From: Methylobacterium sp. | GTDB taxonomy: Bacteria > Pseudomonadota > Alphaproteobacteria > Rhizobiales > Beijerinckiaceae | NCBI GenBank assembly: GCA_021154065.1 | Contig: JAJKJG010000201.1 | Coordinates: 1 to 5,290, forward strand | Reading direction: 5' to 3' | Length of the DNA: 5,290 nucleotides | Shown: positions 1 to 5,290 of the stretch, piece after piece | Layout of the letters: each line of letters opens with the position of its first letter | Position numbering within the stretch: position 1 is the first letter of the stretch | Made by a program: the position numbers and the translations under genes | The notes under the pieces: generated by a model | What the model was told of the DNA's origin: nothing | The model's input: only the letters and a program-made list of their open reading frames with translations | The model's database searches: none

Positions 1-554
1 AGCGCCTGGAGCCTCGCGACGTAGCCGTCCCAATACCCGAGCAGGAATTCCCTGGCGGGAGGTTCGCGGTAGCTCAGCTCCGCGAGGTCGCCCCACACCG
101 TGACGATCGAGGGATCGTCGGGATCGACCGCGAAGGGGGCGCGGATGCCGCCGGTCTCGTCGCGGTCGTAGACATCGGGGCGCTCCGCGACGAGCCGCGC
201 GTCGTTTGCCGTGTGATTGATGACGAGGTCGGCCATGACCTTCAGGCCGTGCGAGGCGGCGTCCTCCGCGAAGGCGCGGATCTGGCCGTCGTCCTCGCCC
301 GCATCGGCGTCGCGGAAGCGGCGATCGAGGCGGAATGGGTCGCGGATGGCGTAGAGGGAGCCCGAGCCGCCGGTTTCGTGGAACGGGTTGACGTAGACCC
401 AGTCGAAGTTCATCGCCGCGATGCGCGGCAGCTCGGCGCGCCAGGCCGAGATCGTGCCGACGAGCAGCGGGAACAGGTTGTAGATGCGGGGTCCTGACGC
501 CAGGTTCGAGACCCGCCCGACCGCCGCGGCCGCGCTTGGCTTCGCTGGTCTCAT
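1..554 (-). CDS. GH13 alpha-amylase-family protein, 3'-partial; possible N-terminal module of a GlgE-type maltosyltransferase fusion
   Basis: Only the first 184 codons are in the window and the frame runs open off the left edge. The start is the ATG at 552-554, which overlaps the treY TGA (ATGA) and has a GAGGA Shine-Dalgarno seven bases upstream. After a short Ala-rich leader (1-22, no signal peptide seen, so probably cytoplasmic), the protein has RIYNLFPLLVG at 23-33. WVYVNPFHETGGSGSLYAI follows at 52-70, the early beta-strand and loop of the (beta/alpha)8 barrel where substrate-binding aromatics sit. GH13 region I appears as DLVINH at 109-114. Segments around VWGDLAELSY and GYWDGYV lead towards region II, but the catalytic Asp/Glu/Asp lie beyond the edge. 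From memory, this opening matches an alpha-amylase module preceding GlgE-like domains in some Rhizobiales. A stand-alone amylase, trehalose synthase-like enzyme or sucrose phosphorylase-like enzyme cannot be excluded. GH13 membership is solid; the exact activity is not. Confidence 0.85.
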   Translation of the reverse strand, partial: MRPAKPSAAAAVGRVSNLASGPRIYNLFPLLVGTISAWRAELPRIAAMNFDWVYVNPFHETGGSGSLYAIRDPFRLDRRFRDADAGEDDGQIRAFAEDAASHGLKVMADLVINHTANDARLVAERPDVYDRDETGGIRAPFAVDPDDPSIVTVWGDLAELSYREPPAREFLLGYWDGYVARLQA

Positions 555-3322
555 TCGATCGTCCTCAAGACGGCAATGGGCAAGGCCGAAAACAGTTCCC
601 TCAGCGGCAGCCCGCCCTCGCCGCACCGGAGCGTGGAGCCGGTCAGGATCTCGCGGCGCGCTCCGGCTGACGCTCTGAGCGCCGTGTCGCCCCAGAATTC
701 GCCTCCAACGGGCAGGCTTCCGCCGCTGGCAGCACCGGCAATGAGCCGCGGCACGACGACGATCAGGTCCCCGCCCGCACGTGAGCGCCGGAAGGCGATG
801 ACGTTGCGGCTGCGCTCGCCTTGCGCCGCGAGCGGCTCGTAGCCGCCCTCGGCATAGAGCTGCGGCGCCGCAGCGCGGTCGGCGAGGAGGCGCGCGATCA
901 CCTGCTGCTTGATGCGTCCGTCGGGCCAGCTGCGCAGCAGCGCCGGGAGATCGGCGCCGTCCTCGAGCGCGGCGGCGCGGGAGGCATAGTCCACGGGCCG
1001 CCGGTTGTCGGGGTCGACCAGCGACAGGTCCCAGAGCTCCGTGCCCTGGTAGATGTCGGGAATGCCCGGCAGCGTGCATTTCAGCACGGTCCGGGCGAGC
1101 CCAGTGACCATGCCGGCATGGGCGAGCCGGCGGGCCAGCGGCTCGAAGTCGCGCAGGAAGGCGCTGTCCGGCGAGACAAGCGCACGAATGATGGCGTCGG
1201 TCGCCTCCTCATAGGCCTCCCCGACATTCACCCAGCTCGTGTGACGCTTGGCTTCGCGCAGGGCCTTGCGAGCGTATTCGGCGATCCGCTCGCGAAAACC
1301 TTCGATCGCGGCCGGATCCGGCGCACCGCCGAGAAGGTCATTCGGCCAGGCACCGAGCAGCGACTGCAGCAGCAGGTAGCGGTCGTTCGGGTCCGGCGCC
1401 CGGACCTCTTCGAGGTCGACGAGCAGCGGCTCCGTCAAGGCATCGAAGCGCTCGACCGCGGCGGCCCAGGCCTCCGGCATCTCGGAGAGGGCGAGCAGGC
1501 GCGCGCGCGCATCCTCGCCGCGCTTGGTGTCGTGGGTCGCGGTCGCGGTCATGGCGTGCGGCCAGTCCCGCGCCCGCGCCGCGATCTCGGCGTGCAGGCG
1601 CTCGAGGGCGATGCCGAAACGGCCGGGGTCGCCGCCGACCTCGTTCAACGCGAGAAGGCGGACATACCGGTAGAACAGCGTATCCTCGAGGCTCTTTGCC
1701 ATCACCGGCCCGGTGAGCTGCTGGAACCGGCGCCGGAAGCGGCGCACGAGCTCCGGGTCGGGGCGGCCGGGACCGTCGGTGTCGATCCGCCGAAGCAGCG
1801 CATCCCTGACGAAGTCGTGCACGGTGCGGTCCGGCAGCACGCTCCGGCGCTTCGCCTTCTCGACCGCGCCCTCGATCAGGCGCAAATCCTCGGGGTCGGG
1901 TTGGCGCTCGTCGAGGTAGGAGCGGTAGACCGGAAAGCGAGCGATGATCTCGACGAGCGCCCGCCGGAGCGCGTTCACGGCGAGATCACGGGTGTGGCGG
2001 TCGGTATCGGCGATGCGCTTCAGGTCCGAGACCAGGACCTCGAGCTCGCTCGCGAAGCTCGTCTCGAGCACCTCGGTCTTGGCGCCGCGCAGGAGCCCGC
2101 CGTAGGAGCGCTCGCTCGCCATGATCCGCCGGTAGAGCGCGTCGAACGCCGCCTCCGCGTCGGTGTCGACGAACGCGCCGTCGATCAGGTTCAAGGCGTC
2201 GTAGCCGGTGGTGCCGGCGATCGGCCAGCGCCGCAGCGCTTCGCCCGGCTCGAGGATCTTCTCGACGACGACGTAGAACCCCGGCCCGACCTCCCGTTGC
2301 AGCGCCTCGACATAGGCGGCGGGGTCGGCAAGCCCATCGATATGATCGATGCGCAGCCCGTCGACCCGGCCTTCGCGGACGAGGCGGAACACCGTTTCGT
2401 GCGCACGGGCGAAGATCTCGGGTTCCTCGACGCGAAGGCCGGCGAGGCCGTTGATGTCGAAGAAACGACGATAGTTGATGTCGCTCGCCGCCATGCGCCA
2501 ATGGGCTAGCCTGTAGGACTGCGCCTCGAGGATGCGGTGGAGCGTCCCGAAGCTTTCCGGAATGCCGGAGGTGCCGTTGATGAGGTTGACGGCGCGTTCG
2601 ATCGCGACCCGTAGGCCCGGCGAGCCCGCCGTGGCTGCGGCGATCTGGGCTTTCAGCCCCTCGGCCTCCTCGGGAAAGCCGGTCCGGCGCTCCGGGACCG
2701 TCTCCTCCGACATGATGCGCAGGCGCTCGCTCGCGGCGAGAAGGTGAGCCGAGCTCTCGGTGCCGATCTCGCCGAGCGCGACGAGCGCTCGGTCGAGGAT
2801 GATGGGGAAGCTCAACGGGCAGATCGGGAACCGGTGCTCGTAATGCCAGACGCTGAACGAGCCTTCGGCGGCATCCAAAGCAAGTTTCAGCTCGCCCTTG
2901 TCGAGGGCGTCGCCGTAGCGGTCGCCGAGGAAGGGCACGACGAGCTTGCGGTTAGCGCCGAGCCGCTCCCAGTCGATGTCGAAGGCCCGCGCGTCGGGCG
3001 AGAGCTCGCCCCATTCGAGCGTCGAGAGCCAGGCCGGGTTGTCGGCGCCGCCGACGCCCATGTGGTTCGGCACGATGTCGAGGACGAGGCCGAGGCCGTG
3101 CTGCCGCAGCACGTCGGAGAGACAGTAGAACGCCACCTCGCCGCCGAGCTCGGGGTTGATCGCGCGATGGTCGACGATGTCGTAGCCGTGGGTCGAGCCC
3201 GGCCGCGCCCTGTGGATCGGCGAGGCGTAGACATGGCTGATCCCGAGCCGCGCGAGATAAGGCACGATCGCTGCCGCATCGTCGAAGGTGAAGTCCTTGT
3301 GGAACTGGAGACGGTAGGTCGC
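551..3322 (-). other. treY: TreY (malto-oligosyltrehalose synthase, GH13) domain of the fusion protein
   Basis: This C-terminal half of about 923 residues has the length of a complete proteobacterial TreY. It opens with the family hallmark ATYRLQF at 643-649, followed by SHVYASPI and the GSTHGYDIVDH stretch. GH13 region I is DIVPNH at 724-729. Region II is GLRIDHIDGL with nucleophile D968. Region III is VVVEKIL with acid/base E996. Region IV is ATHDTKRGEDAR with D1240. TreY-specific stretches include NGTSGIPESFG, the DINYRRFFDINGLAGLR segment before region II, and a C-terminal PDIYQGTELWDLSLVDPDNR motif around D1398. The known reaction is intramolecular transglycosylation of maltodextrins to maltooligosyl trehalose. 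TreZ, its usual partner, is not in this window. No key residue is missing, so this half should be active. Confidence 0.95.
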
Positions 3323-5290
3323 GCGCGGCGGCGGCGCGGCGAGGGGGTTGGCGCTCGGGCGTGTGCCGCGGCCCTCCTCCGCCATCACGACCGCGACTCT
3401 CGCAAGCGGCCCGCCGGGCGCCGCGACCGTGTGGAGATCGCTCGCGAGCTTGCGGCGCCAGTTCGGGTGCTCGTCCTGCGTGCCCGGCATGTTCGGTTGG
3501 TTCAGCTCGCCGAGCACGTCCTCGTACTGCACGGCATTGAGCGCCGAGGGCGTGCGCGCGAGATAGCGCAGCACCGGCTCGAAGGGCGGCTCCTCGGGCG
3601 GCTCGGGGGAGGCGACGAGCTCCTCCGAGCACAGCGCCTCGGTGAGGCGGCGGCGCTCGACGACGCGTTCGGCGCGCTCGCGCTCGGCACGCCCGTGATC
3701 GTAGATCGCGAGGGTCTGGCGCAGATCGGTATCGAGCCCGCGCCACCAGCCGACGAAGGTCGGGAGGTCGTGCGTGGTGATGACCGACATGGCGCTGCGC
3801 GGGTAGGCCTGCGGGCGCCGGAACGAGCCGTCGGCCTCGCGCTCGAACTGGAGCACGCGGTAGCTCATCAGTCCCGAGCCCATGATCGCGTCCGAGAATC
3901 CCTCAGGGGCGGTGCCGAGGTCCTCCGCGATGACCATGCAGCGGTTCCGGTGGCTCTCGAGCCGGAGCACGGCGAGCTGCGCCTCGAACGGGTAGGCGAC
4001 ATAGGCGCCTTCCGCCGCCGGCTTGCCGGGCGGGATCAGGAACAGCCGCTGCAGCTGGAAGGCGTGGTCGATACGAACCGCGCCGGCGTGGCGCATGTTT
4101 GCGGCGACGAGCGCGCGGAAGGCCGCGAGCCCCTCTTCCTCGAGGGTCAGCGGGTTGAACGGCGGCAGTCCCCAATCCTGTCCCTGCGGCCCGAGAAGAT
4201 CGGGCGGCGCCCCGACCGAGAGACCCTCGCCGAACCGCTCCGGACGCGACCAGATTTCGGAGCCGCCGCGGTCGGCGCCCACCGCGAGGTCGCGGTAGAG
4301 GCCGACGTTCATCCCGGCGGCGCGGGCGCGCCGGCAGGCCGCCTCGAGTTGGTTATCCGCGAGCCATTGCAGCCAGGCATGGAACGCGACCCGCTCCGGG
4401 TGATCGGCACGGAAGCGCCCGATCGCGGGCGAGGCGGCGGCGCGGTACGCTTCCGGCCATTCGCCGAGCCAGGCCGCACCCTCGGCGCGGAAATGCTCCG
4501 AGAGCGCCTCGAAGGTGGCGTGGTCCTCGAGCGCCGCCCCGAGCTCGCGGCGGAAGGCGTCGAAGGCCGGATCGCCGCGCGCCTTGAACGTCGCCCACAG
4601 CGCGTCGAGGACAGGCCGCAGGACCTCCCAGACGCCGGCGTGATCGACGAGCTCAGCGTCGCGCAGCGCGGCGATGCGCGGGCGCTTCTCGTCGAGCAGG
4701 CGCTGCGCCGGGCTCGCCGCGAAGCCCGGCACCGCGACCGGGTCGATATGCAGCGTCTCGAGGAACAGGCGCGAGGACGGCGAATAGGGCGAGATCTTGC
4801 CGCGGTCGGCGCCGAAAAGGGCATGGACCGGGCTGAGGCCGAGATAGGAGGCGCCGAGCGCGCCGGCGTCCGCGGCCGCCTTGCCGGCATCCGCATAGGT
4901 GCCGATGCCGAGGTTCTCGCCCGAGCGAAAGGCGTAGAGCTGGGCCGCGAGGCCCCAGCAGCGCGCACCGCCGGCGACGTCGCGCGGCTCCCAGCATCTT
5001 GCTGGCGCCGCGATGAGCGTCGTCTCGGCGCTTGCGCTGCCGGCGTCGACGGCAAGACGGTGATACCCCGGCGCGAGCCGCGGCAGCGGCAGCGCCGGTC
5101 CGTCGGGGCCGGCGACCGGCTCTGCCCGGCCTTCGCGCATCGTGCCGTCCTCGTCGACGAGGCGCCACGCCACGGCGGCGACCTCGCTTTCGAGGCGCAG
5201 CGGGATATGAGCCGGCCGATCGGTCCCGATCGACGCGAGCGCCGGCACGAGGGCATTGCGCAGCCGCTCGACCCTGGTGAGACTTTCGCG
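551..5290 (-). CDS. malQ-treY: Fused 4-alpha-glucanotransferase (MalQ, GH77) / malto-oligosyltrehalose synthase (TreY, GH13), 5'-partial
   Basis: Cytoplasmic bifunctional enzyme of maltodextrin and trehalose metabolism. The MalQ half transfers alpha-1,4-glucan segments between malto-oligosaccharides. The TreY half isomerises the reducing-end alpha-1,4 bond to the alpha,alpha-1,1 bond of trehalose, giving maltooligosyl trehalose for TreZ. Counting from the GTG at 5248 (1565 residues to the stop), a beta-sandwich-like N-terminal region covers about 12-88, GH77 about 97-610, a linker about 621-642, and TreY 643-1565. Both catalytic triads are present: D394/E442/D494 in MalQ and D968/E996/D1240 in TreY. 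The frame has no stop between 5248 and the right edge and adds at least 14 codons. The GTG has no clear Shine-Dalgarno sequence, and proteobacterial MalQ usually has about 50 more N-terminal residues. I therefore infer that the real start lies beyond the window. The stop (TGA, 551-553) overlaps the next gene, so the two are in one operon. There is no frameshift or internal stop. Product identity is near certain; fusion in a single polypeptide is read directly from the continuous frame. Confidence 0.95.
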   Translation of the reverse strand, partial: RESLTRVERLRNALVPALASIGTDRPAHIPLRLESEVAAVAWRLVDEDGTMREGRAEPVAGPDGPALPLPRLAPGYHRLAVDAGSASAETTLIAAPARCWEPRDVAGGARCWGLAAQLYAFRSGENLGIGTYADAGKAAADAGALGASYLGLSPVHALFGADRGKISPYSPSSRLFLETLHIDPVAVPGFAASPAQRLLDEKRPRIAALRDAELVDHAGVWEVLRPVLDALWATFKARGDPAFDAFRRELGAALEDHATFEALSEHFRAEGAAWLGEWPEAYRAAASPAIGRFRADHPERVAFHAWLQWLADNQLEAACRRARAAGMNVGLYRDLAVGADRGGSEIWSRPERFGEGLSVGAPPDLLGPQGQDWGLPPFNPLTLEEEGLAAFRALVAANMRHAGAVRIDHAFQLQRLFLIPPGKPAAEGAYVAYPFEAQLAVLRLESHRNRCMVIAEDLGTAPEGFSDAIMGSGLMSYRVLQFEREADGSFRRPQAYPRSAMSVITTHDLPTFVGWWRGLDTDLRQTLAIYDHGRAERERAERVVERRRLTEALCSEELVASPEPPEEPPFEPVLRYLARTPSALNAVQYEDVLGELNQPNMPGTQDEHPNWRRKLASDLHTVAAPGGPLARVAVVMAEEGRGTRPSANPLAAPPPRATYRLQFHKDFTFDDAAAIVPYLARLGISHVYASPIHRARPGSTHGYDIVDHRAINPELGGEVAFYCLSDVLRQHGLGLVLDIVPNHMGVGGADNPAWLSTLEWGELSPDARAFDIDWERLGANRKLVVPFLGDRYGDALDKGELKLALDAAEGSFSVWHYEHRFPICPLSFPIILDRALVALGEIGTESSAHLLAASERLRIMSEETVPERRTGFPEEAEGLKAQIAAATAGSPGLRVAIERAVNLINGTSGIPESFGTLHRILEAQSYRLAHWRMAASDINYRRFFDINGLAGLRVEEPEIFARAHETVFRLVREGRVDGLRIDHIDGLADPAAYVEALQREVGPGFYVVVEKILEPGEALRRWPIAGTTGYDALNLIDGAFVDTDAEAAFDALYRRIMASERSYGGLLRGAKTEVLETSFASELEVLVSDLKRIADTDRHTRDLAVNALRRALVEIIARFPVYRSYLDERQPDPEDLRLIEGAVEKAKRRSVLPDRTVHDFVRDALLRRIDTDGPGRPDPELVRRFRRRFQQLTGPVMAKSLEDTLFYRYVRLLALNEVGGDPGRFGIALERLHAEIAARARDWPHAMTATATHDTKRGEDARARLLALSEMPEAWAAAVERFDALTEPLLVDLEEVRAPDPNDRYLLLQSLLGAWPNDLLGGAPDPAAIEGFRERIAEYARKALREAKRHTSWVNVGEAYEEATDAIIRALVSPDSAFLRDFEPLARRLAHAGMVTGLARTVLKCTLPGIPDIYQGTELWDLSLVDPDNRRPVDYASRAAALEDGADLPALLRSWPDGRIKQQVIARLLADRAAAPQLYAEGGYEPLAAQGERSRNVIAFRRSRAGGDLIVVVPRLIAGAASGGSLPVGGEFWGDTALRASAGARREILTGSTLRCGEGGLPLRELFSALPIAVLRTIE
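552..566 (-). promoter_or_regulatory. Ribosome binding site and overlapping start of the downstream GH13 gene
   Basis: On the minus strand GAGGA (562-566) is followed by a seven-base spacer and ATG (552-554). The ATG shares bases with the TGA stop of malQ-treY (ATGA, 551-554). The site lies inside the last codons of treY. This supports the chosen start and implies translational coupling of the two genes on one transcript. Confidence 0.8.
3323..3388 (-). other. Interdomain linker between MalQ and TreY
   Basis: Residues about 621-642 (counted from the GTG at 5248) fall after the last recognisable MalQ segment and before the ATYRLQF motif that opens TreY. The stretch is rich in Pro, Ala, Gly and Arg (it includes TRPSANPLAAPPPR), as expected for a flexible or extended connector. 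A methionine codon at 3383-3385 (M622) lies at its start and may be a remnant of an ancestral separate treY start. Only a weak purine run (AGAG) precedes it, so independent initiation there looks unlikely. The boundaries are approximate and inferred from where family motifs stop and start. Confidence 0.6.
3389..5290 (-). other. malQ: MalQ (GH77 amylomaltase) domain of the fusion protein
   Basis: This is the N-terminal half of the fusion. The first ~90 residues resemble the N-terminal accessory region of enterobacterial-type MalQ, including WRLVDEDGT at 28-36 and GYHRL at 61-65. The GH77 barrel begins near CWGLAAQLY (97-105). Typical GH77 signatures follow: YRDLAVG at 318-324, VGAPPD at 345-350 leading into the conserved LGPQGQDWGLPP loop, RIDH with nucleophile D394, AEDLG with acid/base E442, and THDLPT with transition-state stabiliser D494. 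As I recall the E. coli MalQ numbering (D448, E496, D548), all three sit at the same offset of 54. The spacing of the active site is therefore conserved, and the difference fits a missing N-terminus. The domain closes with the usual C-terminal signature NMPGTQDEHPNWRRKL. It is long, like the proteobacterial MalQ class, rather than the ~500-residue Thermus or plant DPE1 class. Confidence 0.93.

Noticed and set aside
213..497. 94-codon plus-strand frame opposite the start of the downstream GH13 gene
   Set aside because: The minus-strand GH13 reading with its DLVINH motif and Shine-Dalgarno explains the DNA. The plus-strand product matches nothing I recognise.
1498..1512. Alternating GC run (GCGCGCGCGCGC) that might be a Z-DNA or slippage site
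   Set aside because: It encodes an ARAR stretch inside TreY and is expected by chance in DNA this GC-rich. It is too short to call a functional repeat.
821..2509. 562-codon open frame on the plus strand, antisense to treY
   Set aside because: It lies wholly opposite the well-supported TreY domain, and its translation is a low-complexity Arg/Val/Glu/Ala/Gly-rich string with no recognisable domain. Strong GC bias at third positions of the real gene removes stops from the opposite strand, which explains the length.
2952..3746. 264-codon minus-strand frame across the MalQ-TreY junction
   Set aside because: It is an out-of-frame shadow with an Arg/Ala-rich composition. The in-frame translation through the same DNA carries both MalQ and TreY motifs, so this is not evidence for a frameshift or a separate gene.
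4309..5256. 315-codon minus-strand frame with an ATG at 5256, overlapping the MalQ N-terminus
   Set aside because: The product is an Arg/Ser/Ala/Pro-rich shadow in another frame of MalQ. The MalQ motifs are in the frame of the GTG at 5248, not in this one.
1..5290. Search for intergenic promoters, terminators, tRNAs, CRISPR repeats, insertion sequences or direct repeats
   Set aside because: The window is entirely coding on the minus strand with a gene overlap. By eye I saw no spaced repeats, no terminator hairpin with a T-run, no tRNA-like cloverleaf and no transposase motifs.

Overview
The window reads as part of a trehalose / alpha-glucan metabolism operon from a high-GC, probably alphaproteobacterial chromosome. 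A Rhizobiales relative such as the Methylobacteriaceae or Bradyrhizobium group is my best guess. That guess rests on strong GC bias at third codon positions, the proteobacterial type of MalQ and TreY, and the tight gene packing. It is inference, because no rRNA or other marker gene is present.

All real coding is on the minus strand, and the window has essentially no intergenic DNA. Reading in the direction of transcription (right to left), almost everything from the right edge to position 551 is one very long reading frame. It encodes a fusion of two glycoside-hydrolase-clan enzymes: an N-terminal GH77 4-alpha-glucanotransferase (MalQ, amylomaltase) and a C-terminal GH13 malto-oligosyltrehalose synthase (TreY). 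A Pro/Ala-rich linker of about 22 residues joins them. Both halves keep their full catalytic triads. The frame is still open at the right edge and the MalQ N-terminus looks incomplete, so the true start lies outside the window. The GTG at 5248 is probably not the start.

The TreY stop codon overlaps the start codon of the next gene in an ATGA arrangement at 551-554. A good Shine-Dalgarno sequence (GAGGA) sits inside the end of treY. This downstream gene runs off the left edge after 184 codons and is a GH13 alpha-amylase-family protein. Its start resembles the alpha-amylase module that I recall being found at the front of GlgE-type maltosyltransferase fusions, but the part that would decide this is missing.

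Together the genes suggest the following scheme. MalQ redistributes glucose units among malto-oligosaccharides to make chains long enough for TreY. TreY turns the reducing end into a trehalosyl unit. A TreZ trehalohydrolase, not visible here and expected nearby, would release trehalose. The downstream amylase-family enzyme would feed or compete for the same glucan pool. I found no RNA genes, mobile elements, CRISPR arrays, terminators or promoters. I see no sign of an undescribed defence or mobile system; the fused architecture is the most notable thing present.
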